Below are positions 34,231-42,949 of a stretch of 64,000 nucleotides of DNA, one piece after another. The translations under genes and the position numbers were made by a program. The notes under the pieces were generated by a model. It saw only the letters and a program-made list of their open reading frames with translations. It was not told the DNA's origin and made no database searches. Where the stretch lies: positions 1,426,001-1,490,000 of the forward strand of contig JAUZTG010000042.1 of assembly GCA_030734395.1 (NCBI GenBank). The letters run 5' to 3'. Source of the DNA: Sarocladium kiliense. Taxonomy: Eukaryota > Ascomycota > Sordariomycetes > Hypocreales > Sarocladiaceae. Numbering within the stretch: position 1 is the stretch's first letter; every line of letters begins with the position of its first letter.

Positions 34231-34384
34231 TGCGGCAACTGTGGATTGAACACAGGACCTTTAGATAACATTTGTTTTTCCTGAAGTATGGCTTCAGTCT
34301 TTCGTGATGTTAGTACGTGGATATTTAATCGGAGTCCCACTGGATGAACTGACCTAACGCTACTCCCAGCTGAGCTATTGCCGC
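34231..34384 (-). pseudogene. tRNA-Phe(GAA) copy interrupted by a 55-nt spliceosomal-type intron
   Basis: The minus strand reads GCGGCAATAGCTCAGC and ends with the matching 3' acceptor strand TTGCCGC plus discriminator A. Acceptor stem, T arm (CTGTG-CACAG) and anticodon stem (TTAGA-TCTAA) are all intact, and the anticodon is GAA. A normal tRNA intron of 25 nt follows G37. In addition 55 bases lie in the 5' half of the anticodon stem between GTTAG and ACTG: they begin GTCAGT, contain TACTAAC and end AAAG. Removing them restores exactly the sequence of the intact neighbour. The D arm has one extra T, which breaks one pair. An oligo-T terminator follows. I call it a pseudogene because pol III transcripts do not enter the spliceosome, but it is little decayed. 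Confidence 0.8.
34299..34353 (-). other. 55-nt GT-AG insert inside the tRNA-Phe copy
   Basis: Donor GTCAGT, perfect TACTAAC branch sequence ten bases before the 3' end, acceptor GAAAG. Length and donor match coding introns in this window: GTCAGT donors are used in NAD+ synthetase, GH72 and Arc16, and a GAAAAG acceptor in NAD+ synthetase. Confidence 0.65.
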
Positions 34385-34668
34385 TTGGTGAGGCAAGGCG
34401 ATTTTAGGATTGCTTATAAATTCCTCGTTGGTTGGCGTGGAAAAACAGCCAAAAAGGAACCTCCCTTGTCGCTGTCTCAATGCCCTGGCCCTGCCTGCCT
34501 GGGTGACTTCTGGATTCAAGGGAAGGAGATAATTCCGAAGCTGTGGCACTGGGTTCGTGAAGATTTGCGGGGCTGAGTCCCGTTGACCCACTCTTCCAGA
34601 TCCGGAACAGGGTTAGGGTAGTGCCACGATGTGAGGGAATAAACGCACATTTCAACAGCAAAAAGGTA
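34385..34668. other. Spacer between the two tRNA-Phe copies
   Basis: 284 bases without a recognisable feature apart from the 3' T-run of the second copy (A run at 34,660-34,664 on the plus strand). Short matching flanks on both tRNA copies point to a tandem duplication. Confidence 0.5.
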
Positions 34669-34771
34669 TGCGGCAACTGTGGATTGAACACAGGACCTTT
34701 AGATAACAATTGTTTTTGACTTGAAGTTGAATAGCTTCAGTCTAACGCTCTCCCAACTGAGCTATTGCCGC
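34669..34771 (-). tRNA. tRNA-Phe(GAA) with a 30-nt intron
   Basis: The mature 73-base cloverleaf is complete: acceptor GCGGCAA/TTGCCGC, D arm GCTC-AGTTGGGA-GAGC, anticodon stem TTAGA/TCTAA with loop CTGAAGA (anticodon GAA), T arm CTGTG-TTCAATC-CACAG, discriminator A. The 30-base intron sits after G37, at the canonical place, and contains ACTTCA, which can pair with the anticodon loop. Internal A and B boxes are intact. Five T follow shortly after the 3' end as a pol III terminator. Confidence 0.95.
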
Positions 34772-35395
34772 TTGTTGAGATGTGGTAATCTATTTAAGTA
34801 TATGAGGTTTGTAAAGATCCTGACGCTGATGCAGTCTCTCCCAGACCGGGCTGACAAATCTGCAGGATACAGCAGAGTCCTTCGTGATGACTGTGCCCGC
34901 TACTTGCTGTTCAGTGCTATTGTATCTAGGAGTTCCTTTATATCTGTCGAATGGGTTTCGGAATGCATAAGATGCAGCTTATCCATCAGCAGCTGTTAGG
35001 CGGTTGGGTCGAGAGGCATGTAAATGGAGCGATGTAGTAGCAGCCATACTATCCTTGAACGTGTTACTTCTAGACTGGCCCTTGGCCGTTGAATACAGTC
35101 CTAGCTCAGAGGCTGAAGATTGGGTAGATCACATTGGGCAATTACTCGACCGACAGCCTACAACCCGGGAGCGCTGTAAGCGGATTGTCTTAGTTGCGGA
35201 GTCTTCACCGAGAATCATGACACACGATAATAATGGATGCGACCAAAGAGATCTTCTAGGCTTGCTTTACTTCTCCACTACTGTGCATCCTCACGATGGT
35301 GATTGCGCTTTGGTCTGGTGCTGCTGAGTAATACTACCATGCTTTCTAATGCACCACCTACTAAGCCAAGCACTTTCGAGAAATTTCAATGAGTA

Positions 35396-35472
35396 AAATA
35401 GGTACGATGAATCTGATCAGAATAGCGAGTAGAATAGCAGCAAGATAGGTCCTAAAATATGGAGTATAATAG
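35396..35472 (+). repeat. 12-bp-period GAATAG repeat, cluster C
   Basis: AAATAG at 35,396, GAATAG at 35,420 and 35,432, AGATAG at 35,443 and TAATAG at 35,467 fall on or within one base of a 12-base grid. Confidence 0.6.
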
Positions 35473-36000
35473 TGTGTAGAAAATGTTCGATGACAGTTCC
35501 CCCGACATTGCGACCTTACTTGTCCGCCACCAAGCTTGGGAACTGGACTTGATGAGCAACCTTAATTACGCTTGTGCCTGTCCGCCGAAGAGATCATCGT
35601 CGAACCAGGGGAGGCTCCTGCGAACTACCTATGATGGCGATGCCGTTATGCAAGCATCCCCATACCCACGAACCGTCCGTAGCGTCGATTGCGGAATGCA
35701 GAATCGCCACCCGGCAGTGGTGCAAGGTGGGACAGTCTCGGCAGCTAAATCTCGAGTGTGTTGTCTATGGTTGGTAATTGCCAGCCATCCGCATGGGCGG
35801 GTGCAGCATTCGGACATAGCATCAAGACGCAGGCTGTATGACGTGCTCAGAGCTAAGAGTGACGACGCCACATCACGGGCAGCCATACTTAGAAATACAC
35901 TGGCTTTCAAACCTTCCAGATCTCTCCTCGTGTAACGAATCATTCCCGTAGCTGACAATTCCCGAAGTTACTTCCGGTTCTTGTCTTTCTCTTCCGCTGC

Positions 36001-36010
36001 TATATATAAG
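36001..36010 (+). promoter_or_regulatory. TATA box of the CmcJ/AsaB-type gene
   Basis: TATATATAAG lies 85 bases before the ATG at 36,095 and downstream of an in-frame ATG at 35,981. It therefore argues against starting the protein at the longest possible ATG. Confidence 0.6.
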
Positions 36011-36094
36011 CCTCTTGTCCCCAAACTTACCAACACATTCTTTCTGCAATCACTTACACCACGAATCTGTGATAAGGGCTTCTCCAACACGCGC

Positions 36095-37048
36095 ATGACT
36101 ACGACTCTCGGCAGACTCACTAGTATCGTCCGCAACAATCTGAGATCAATCGCAGTCAGCACAAAGCCTCGATTCTCTCTGTCCAACAGCAAAATGGCAG
36201 TCGGCTCATCTATCCCTCGCGGCCCCGTCACCGCAACTATCAACTTCTTCAACGGCACTGAAGATAACGAAGCCCCATACACGTGGATTGAAAAGCCAGC
36301 CGATCCAAGTATCCCTGAGCGGAACTACATCTCGGCCGCAACGCCTATCGAAATCAACGATGCCCGTGGCCGCGAGTCATCATTCACTCTCGACCACGAT
36401 GCCTTCCAAATTCTTCAATCACTTCCACCATCCGCAGAGAAGGACTTCGCCGATGACGCCTCTATTGAGAAGAACTACTACCCCGAGGTTGAGAATCTTC
36501 TCCTGAAGCACGTACCCGGCGCAAAGAACATCCGCATCTTTGACCACACTATCCGCCGATCACAGCCAAACGCTCATCGCCAGCCTGTAGCTTACGCACA
36601 TGTTGACCAAACACAGCGCGCCGTCGAGAAGCGCATCAGGCGATACTACTCAGAAGAAGAGGCGGAGGCCCTCCTGAAGGGACGCTATCGCATCATCAAC
36701 GTCTGGCGGACTCTGAACCGCTCCCCTCTCGAGCACTTTCCCTTAACATACGCCTCGTCCGCCTCCGCCTCCGACGAGGACTTCATCCCAGTCGAGCTCC
36801 GATACCCAGATGGCTACAGGGGCGAGACTGCGAGTATCCGACACAACCCGAAGCAGCAGTGGTACTACCTCAGCGGGATGACCGGTGATGAGCGGATCTT
36901 GCTGGAATGCTTTGACAGTGAATCGTTGAAGCCAGGCTCTAAGATTCGTGGCCAAGTGCCTCATTCGGCATTCGAAGATCCGAGGACGAGGGCGGACGCT
37001 GAGCAGAGGGAAAGCATCGAGGTGCGGGCCCTTGTCTTCGGGCCTTGA
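36095..37048 (+). CDS. CmcJ/AsaB/CTB9-type hydroxylase or desaturase
   Basis: Member of the fungal group annotated as GA4-desaturase-like, CmcJ/NvfI or AsaB, relatives of which are Fe(II)/2-oxoglutarate-dependent oxygenases in secondary metabolism. Single exon, 317 residues from this ATG. Family landmarks are IFDHTIRRS, PVAYAHVDQT with an HxD pair, RRYYSEEEAEALLKGRYRIINVWRTL, and QQWYYLSGMTGDERILLECFDS before PHSAF. Three in-frame starts exist. The one at 35,981 lies upstream of the TATA box and is unlikely. From 36,095 the first 33 residues are Arg/Ser/Thr-rich and could target mitochondria. ATG 36,194 has the best context (AAAATGG) and gives the usual family N-terminus (284 residues). No biosynthetic cluster surrounds it; substrate unknown. 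Confidence 0.82.
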   Translation: MTTTLGRLTSIVRNNLRSIAVSTKPRFSLSNSKMAVGSSIPRGPVTATINFFNGTEDNEAPYTWIEKPADPSIPERNYISAATPIEINDARGRESSFTLDHDAFQILQSLPPSAEKDFADDASIEKNYYPEVENLLLKHVPGAKNIRIFDHTIRRSQPNAHRQPVAYAHVDQTQRAVEKRIRRYYSEEEAEALLKGRYRIINVWRTLNRSPLEHFPLTYASSASASDEDFIPVELRYPDGYRGETASIRHNPKQQWYYLSGMTGDERILLECFDSESLKPGSKIRGQVPHSAFEDPRTRADAEQRESIEVRALVFGP

Positions 37049-37495
37049 TGCATTTCCCCGAAGGAGAACACTACTCTCTGCTAGTGATTTGTTGTCTGTC
37101 AGTCAGTCGCCTTTGAAACGAAGTCACGTCATAAATTGTAGAATTGATAAGGATAGGAACATAGCGTCAAGTAATTCGAATTCAATACATGATGTTCTAC
37201 TGCTCTATGTGCGATTCGTGAAGGCAGGTTGCCGCAGCATCGTAGTACGAGCTGGGAGCATGTAAGCCTGGTATATGCAGCTCACCCAAAGTCCGCACCA
37301 AAGCCCCTGTATCACCATACCGCGATGTGTCGTCTCAAAGCAAGAGCACCGAAATCCCCTAGCCACCAAAGGAAGGATCAACAAAGAGAATGGGGACAGG
37401 AAGAAGAAACGCCGCGCTCAGCCAAATGCAAGATAACCGGATCGTATAAGCCGTAGGGAGCTGCTTCCGAGATGAACGGAATATGCCGTCTCGCC
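37049..37495. other. Convergent 3' region
   Basis: Between the stops of the CmcJ/AsaB-type gene (+) and the Sds3-like gene (-). No gene is recognised. Confidence 0.55.
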
Positions 37496-39187
37496 TCAGC
37501 CGCGGCGTCCCCTGCCTCGGTTGCTGCCGCCCGTTCCCTGCCTGCTCATTGCCACACCTCCAAGGCTGCTTGTGCGACTCATAGCCGTCGCCGCGTTGGC
37601 AGACCCCACAGCCGGGGCGGGACCGGGGCTGGCATCCCGTACACTGCTCAGAGATGGCAAACCAAGACCATCTCGGATGCTTTCTGGATCGTCGCGTGCA
37701 GCACTCGTGTAGGCGACGAAGCGGCCTTTCTGGTATGGAATGGCCACGTTCTCCAGCATCTTGCGCATGCCGGTAGCGGTGTCGAGATGTGCGCCAGGCT
37801 TACGCTGTGTCTGATCGTAGCTCTTGAAGTGACCAATAATGGCGAGGTCGGACGAGATGTCATCAGCAGATAGCATGGTCGGGAAGTTCTGGTCGGCCGT
37901 GCGAGGGTAGGGCTTGAGGTACTGCTGTGGCACGTAGGGCGGCATCTTTGGCGGCTCCTGTGCGTGGACCAGGTTGAGGTTCGCGGGGTCGAAGTTGGCA
38001 ATGGCCTCGATGCCGAGAATCTTGTCGTCCACATAGTTCTGGTTCGCACCTCGAGTGCTGCGTGTTGCATGGGACACTTGACGCTCCATCATGGGCGCAG
38101 AGGGCAGCGACTCCGCATCGTCGGCAAGATCGTCGAGGTTGCCTGAATCACTATCGTCTGGTGATGACGCATTTCCATTCTTCTGATTGCGGAGAATGTA
38201 CTGGTGAGCGGCCAAAGCAGCTGTATTGTAGTGCAGCGTCAGCTCCTTATCTGTGAAGAGCTTGTCGATGCTGTAGACGGGACCATTCTGCTTTGCAGCA
38301 GCACGAGCCTTCTCTGACTGCCAGAGAGACGTTGTGTTGTTCGGGTCGAGCGCTCGTCGCATCGGAGCAGGCGAGCCGTCATCTTCGCCGGGGTTCCTCT
38401 TTCGCTTCTTCGCATCGCCATACATCTGAAGGTCGTCGGCATCTTTGCGCAGTCTAGTGGCGCGCTTGGAGTGTGTACCGCCAGGGCTGGACGGGTTCGT
38501 GAGGCTGAATTGATTGGGGTTGAGGAGCAGCGCATTCGAATCGTTGATCTCGAGGACCTCCTTCTCGCGGTTGAGGCGATTCTTCTTCTGTGTCAGGGTG
38601 TTGATTAGGCGATCGCGGAGAGTGCTGGTAAGGGCACGGTGCTCTCGTTTGGCCGTCTCGACTTTATAGGTATAAGTGTTCTTGTACTCTTGAACCTTGC
38701 GTTCGTATTCGTTCTATTAAAGTCATGGAGTCAGTGTGATGCCTTTGCTGCGCTAGTCGTGGGCGCCTCGTACCTTTGACTGTGCTAGCTGAAAGTCGCG
38801 GATCTCGATAAGATCTTCTACGTCCTCGATGAAGTCGGAGAACCTGATACCAGCCATATCGAGCAAGCTGCGAGCACGCTCATGATTGACAGCAGGGCCT
38901 TGGGTTTGCCTGTGTTCGGCTTGTAGATCGGCTATGACCTCAAGGGCTCGGGGGTCGTAAGGGTCGAAACGCTGGACAAGGCTGGTGTCGAACTGAATCT
39001 TTTGTAGCTGGTCGCGGTAGGTCATGTCCCTTTCGCGCTGGAACTTGTCGTTCATGGAGGAAAGACGCTCCATGAGGGCCTGACGGCGTCTGTCACGCTT
39101 GGATTGGGCTGTTGTGGCGGGAGGGGATCGTCGTCCGTCGGCTTTGCCGGTGACGGCAGCGGGAACGGTGGCTTCGCTCGCAGCCAT
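37496..39187 (-). CDS. Sds3-like subunit of a histone deacetylase complex
   Basis: Sds3/Dep1/BRMS1-type protein, a scaffold of the Rpd3-Sin3 histone deacetylase complex in the nucleus. Exons 38774-39187 and 37496-38713 give 543 residues. The start MAASEAT was chosen because the upstream extension begins with a non-ATG codon and is not protein-like. The N-terminal half holds the Sds3 domain: RRRQALMERLSSMNDKF, ERDMTYRDQLQKIQ and a long coiled coil (DFIEDVEDLIEIRDFQLAQSK to KVETAKREHRALTSTLRDRL). KRATRLRK and KKRKRNPGED are basic, nuclear-signal-like. The C-terminus is Gly/Arg-rich (NRGRGRRG). The complex represses transcription; the targets cannot be read from sequence. Confidence 0.85.
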
Positions 39188-40049
39188 GGCGACGGTTGGG
39201 AGAAGACAATACGGCAGAGCTGTCTGTGTTGTCGAAGACTTGCCGAAGTGAGCACTGCGCTCTTGCAGTCGGTTCGATCGAGCACTGAAGGTTGCAAATG
39301 CGGATGTGCAACCCGTTTGTAAGAGTTGGCACAGGATGCGAGCAGCACCGCGTGACAAGCCCCGACAATTTCTGGTCAAGGGAAGCAAGACAGTGAATCA
39401 AGCAGATAGACTCTCTCGTCGCTAAGAAAGATATCGAAGAAGCGACAGGCAGATCTGCAAGCTTGGAATAAAGAGAAAGAAAGACAATGGCCGGCGGACT
39501 GCACTGGGGGACAATCGATCAGTTTGTGGGAAGATGGGGAAGCCAACCACTTGCAGCAACAGACAACCGACTGCATCTCTCTCTGGGTGCAGCCACCCAG
39601 GACCAGGACCAGACCAGGACCAGCCAAGCCCAACGGCAGCGGCAGCCAGTCGCAATGCGCCGCTGCCAGTGGGCGCTGTCCTTTCTGCCACTCTTCGGTG
39701 CAGCTCACCGCCTACCCGACGCGGATCTCCACCTGGACATGGCATCACAGCATGAACAGCTTAACCCCGGCTTTGGCAAGGGCTAACGGTGAAAATACAA
39801 TTATGTTTACGATGGCATTGCGTGATTATGGAGAGAGCTCTCTATGGGCTAGCCCTATGGGCAAGGCCCATACTCATTTCATCGCCTGCCGGGGTGAGGA
39901 GCTGCCACTTCAAGCGCCCAGCCTTGAGATACCCAGTCTCATAGTCTCGATGACGAAGCAACAGAACACCGGATACCAGGTAGATCTTGAAATGTAAAAT
40001 GCGTACTGGAGGGAAACCCTCGAATATCTATATTTACTTCAAGCTCGCC
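39188..40049. other. Intergenic, small tandem repeat
   Basis: Holds the Sds3-like leader and the COG7-like 3' side. A short degenerate GGACCA repeat lies at about 39,598-39,630. No gene. Confidence 0.5.
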
Positions 40050-41174
40050 CTACAATCCGCTGCGAAGCTTCTGTAACTGGCTCATCAAGCCGAATCCTCC
40101 CAGTCCTCCTTTGCTCTCCTCCATTGCGTTCACCACTGCCGCATCTCTCGTCACACTTCCCTTTCTCGTCCTTCCGACACCTTCCTGTCGCTTATTCGCC
40201 AGTTCAACCTCCCTCATCAGTTCTCTGTGCCTGTCTTCCACCATCTTTGCCAGGCTCTCGATGAACTTGGCCCGCCCCTTCTCCTCAGCCGTGCCTCGCC
40301 ACACCTTCGTCAGCTCCTTGAGCTCCTCGATGCGCTCCGCCGCCTGAGCGATGCCTTGAATAGGGTCGTCCGACTTTGTGAGTGTCGTTTGGATCTCGTC
40401 GCGTAGATTGCGGAGAACCTCTTGGCCCTTCTGTTCGGAGGATTGTTGTGCTGAACCTGGTTCGGGAGCAGAGACGGAGAGGAAGGACGAGCTGACAGAA
40501 AGTTCAGATGGCGGGAAGACGAACTCCATGGCATCTCCAAAGGTCTTTATGACTGACTCGAGTCGTGCTCGTACCAGCGTCAGAGTCTGCAGCTGCTTGA
40601 TGTGCTCCGGATCATCTTCTGATATGCCATCCTTTGGAGTATCCGTCGCATCCGCTTTTGATTTGTCCCCATCATCGATCGCCTTGGCGTCTGGCTCCTG
40701 CGACAGTCCATCAGGCACGAACTTCTTGATGTCGTCCTTGAGTGTCTCATTCATCGTTTCCGAGAAGTTCAATGTTTCGCCTCTCAACAGCTCCACCTCA
40801 TACGCCAACCTGCTCCCGCTCCTCAGGATATCATCCGTGAGCTGTGTCAACGTACTCGAAAGCCTTGTAGTGTGGGCGTTGAGCTGTGAGAGAAGACTTT
40901 GCGCCTGGGTTGAGAGCTCGGCGAGGGGTACGCTATCCTGGCTCCCACCAGTTGTCGTTCGCTGCTGCTGGTTCTGCAGTGGTGGCAGGCTGGCATTGAG
41001 AAAAGCCGAGGGCTCAAAAGTCGGCTGTAGGAAAGGTCGGAGGAAGTCGTCTGAGGTGTGGCTGGACTTGGGCAGGGCGACCTGGCGAGAGACAGCTCTC
41101 ATGTGTCCATTGCGAGGGGATGAGACTGCTGTGCTGTTTGTGCGCCGCCGCCCGTGCTTCAGTTCGGCAGCCAT
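40050..41174 (-). CDS. COG7-like Golgi complex component
   Basis: Single-exon gene, 374 residues from MAAELKHGRRR. A longer frame exists upstream, but its 46 extra residues are low-complexity and the chosen ATG has a CCATGG context. After a basic start the protein reads DDFLRPFLQPTFEPSAFLNASLPPL, reminiscent of the FD-x-WINA start of COG7. Ser/Gln-rich and long helical segments (LSTQAQSLLSQLNAHTTRLSSTLTQLTDDI, then ERIEELKELTKVWRG) follow, as expected for a tethering-complex subunit that guides retrograde vesicles in the Golgi. It is short compared with animal COG7. Assignment rests on memory of fungal annotations and on helix pattern; another tethering factor is possible. It is divergent from the PLP-binding protein gene (268 bases between starts). 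Confidence 0.6.
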   Translation of the reverse strand: MAAELKHGRRRTNSTAVSSPRNGHMRAVSRQVALPKSSHTSDDFLRPFLQPTFEPSAFLNASLPPLQNQQQRTTTGGSQDSVPLAELSTQAQSLLSQLNAHTTRLSSTLTQLTDDILRSGSRLAYEVELLRGETLNFSETMNETLKDDIKKFVPDGLSQEPDAKAIDDGDKSKADATDTPKDGISEDDPEHIKQLQTLTLVRARLESVIKTFGDAMEFVFPPSELSVSSSFLSVSAPEPGSAQQSSEQKGQEVLRNLRDEIQTTLTKSDDPIQGIAQAAERIEELKELTKVWRGTAEEKGRAKFIESLAKMVEDRHRELMREVELANKRQEGVGRTRKGSVTRDAAVVNAMEESKGGLGGFGLMSQLQKLRSGL

Positions 41175-41442
41175 GGCGAATGCTGCGATTCCCCCTTGTG
41201 AGTCGGTCGAAATTAGTAATGCAGGTGCCACCGTGCCTATTCGCCGTGTAAGGTGATGTGATTGGGATGAAAGGGATGTTGTCTCGAGTGAGCGTTGTTG
41301 TACAGCGAGCACAGGTCCACGTAGGCGCGAAGCCGAGAACGGGCCCTAAAATTCCCAACATAGCTCAATGACACCACAACCGTGACTGCTCCCTCTCCCA
41401 CTCCTCCTCGTCTGTGCGACCAGCGCCAAAAAGTATAAAGAG

Positions 41443-42390
41443 ATGAGCGAGTCCCAAGAAGAGATGAGAATCGATCCTGCGAGAGCACAGGCTCTCATTT
41501 CCCAGCTGGGAGCCGTCAAGGAGCGTATCGCGGCTGTTGCTGGAAGTAGAACGGTAGGTGGACTATTCCCCCATCCCATCCCATCCACCAATCGGTTGCT
41601 GCACATCAGCGAGAAACAGCGTCAGCAGCACGCTTACACATGGCTAACACTGTCTTTCAGGTTCGTCTGGTTGCAGTTTCGAAGCTCAAGCCGGCGAATG
41701 ACATCCTGGCGCTGCACCAGGCCCCGACCTCCCACGCCCATTTTGGGGAGAACTACGCACAGGAACTTAAGGAGAAGGCCGAGCTCCTCCCTGACAGCAT
41801 CAAGTGGCACTTCATTGGCGGCCTGCAGTCCGGTGAGTCCAGTGTCTTCACATCACACTGACTTCACGTACATACGGTATTCTAAACTTCTTCCAGGCCA
41901 CTGCAAGACTCTTGCCAAGATTCCCAACCTCTTCTGTGTCTCCAGTGTCGACACCTCCAAAAAGGCTCGTCTCCTCAACAGCACACGGTCCTCTGCCTCT
42001 CTTGCCCCTCTCGCCATCCACGTTCAGGTCAACACTTCCGGCGAGGAGGCCAAGTCCGGTTGTGCTCCCGGTGCTGATACTATTGCTCTCTGCCGTGACA
42101 TCGTCGAAAACTGCCCCAGCCTCCGTCTCATTGGTCTCATGACCATTGGTGCCATTGCGCGTAGCAAAGCCACCACGCCGGAGAACGAGAACGAGGATTT
42201 TGTAGCCCTCAAGGAGCAGCGGGACTTGGTGGCGAAGGAGCTTGGGTTGGACGAGGGGAAGCTGGAGCTCAGTATGGGAATGAGCGAGGACTTTGAGGGT
42301 GCTATCAGACTGGGCAGTGGGGAGGTGAGAGTTGGCAGTACGATATTCGGGCAGAGGCCTGCGAGGGCCGACGCCAAAATCAAGGAATAG
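41443..42390 (+). CDS. PLP homeostasis protein (YggS/PROSC family)
   Basis: Pyridoxal-5'-phosphate-binding protein that buffers free PLP in the cytosol or mitochondria and has no known catalytic activity. Exons 41443-41553, 41661-41832 and 41897-42390 give 258 residues. The fold matches an alanine-racemase-like TIM barrel: VRLVAVSKLKP with the PLP Lys, HFGENYAQEL, KWHFIGGLQSGHCK, HVQVNTSGEEAKSG, RLIGLMTIG and ELSMGMSEDFEGAIRLGS with the phosphate-binding end. The first intron is 107 nt, longer than most here. The gene converges on glutamate synthase. Confidence 0.93.
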   Translation: MSESQEEMRIDPARAQALISQLGAVKERIAAVAGSRTVGGLFPHPIPSTNRLLHISEKQRQQHAYTWLTLSFRFVWLQFRSSSRRMTSWRCTRPRPPTPILGRTTHRNLRRRPSSSLTASSGTSLAACSPVSPVSSHHTDFTYIRYSKLLPGHCKTLAKIPNLFCVSSVDTSKKARLLNSTRSSASLAPLAIHVQVNTSGEEAKSGCAPGADTIALCRDIVENCPSLRLIGLMTIGAIARSKATTPENENEDFVALKEQRDLVAKELGLDEGKLELSMGMSEDFEGAIRLGSGEVRVGSTIFGQRPARADAKIKE

Positions 42391-42949
42391 AGCAATATTA
42401 AGAAGACGACAGTATGATACCACGGTAGTAAACCTTAAGACCGTGGTTGCTCTCCAGTCTTCAATGATATGTCTTGAAGGTACGGTAAGGCCATGTGTGA
42501 TTGGAAGTGAATCGAGGAGTAGAGTAAGAAGTAGAATATGAACGACAATAGGACAAGAAGTCGAAGATGCAATGTAGAATAGTAAAGCCAGCAGAACACC
42601 TCTCACAAACGAACGATTATAGCAGATGGTAAGCGTCACAGCAGGAGCAAGTGAGGGCATATATCGACAATTGGTTGCATATGTACGTTCAACAAATCGA
42701 TCAGAAACATGCTAGTAGTTACCTCATAACCCGTACCTGTTCTCCTCCCAAGGCATCAAGCTCATAAAGATCTCGTATCCAACCAATCCCCCGGTGTCAT
42801 TTTCTTTTATCTATGGTATCATAACAGAATCCCGTTGCATTCTCGCCGTGGCACCAAAGGGGAGTGTGTGCGTCAAATGCAACAACAGAACAGAAACGGC
42901 AAAACTCTCAAAACTCCGTTCATCAAGGATCGATCGAAGCCGGTCCGAT
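42391..42949. other. Convergent 3' region with repeat cluster D
   Basis: Between the stops of the PLP protein gene (+) and glutamate synthase (-). It carries a 12-bp repeat cluster at 42,522-42,585. No gene. Confidence 0.55.
42522..42585 (+). repeat. 12-bp-period GAATAG-type repeat, cluster D
   Basis: GAGTAA (42,522), GAATAT (42,534), CAATAG (42,546), GAAGTC (42,558) and CAATGT (42,570) fall on exact 12-base steps. A further GAATAG lies at 42,577. Confidence 0.55.

Larger units (their letters stand above)
34772..36094. other. Intergenic, with repeat cluster and CmcJ/AsaB promoter
   Basis: ORFs in this stretch lack family features. It carries the 12-bp repeat cluster C at 35,396-35,472 and the TATA element of the downstream gene at 36,001. 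Confidence 0.5.

Noticed and set aside
35981..36094. Longest possible start of the CmcJ/AsaB-type gene
   Set aside because: The TATA box lies inside this extension, so it is unlikely to be transcribed; the extra residues do not fit the family.
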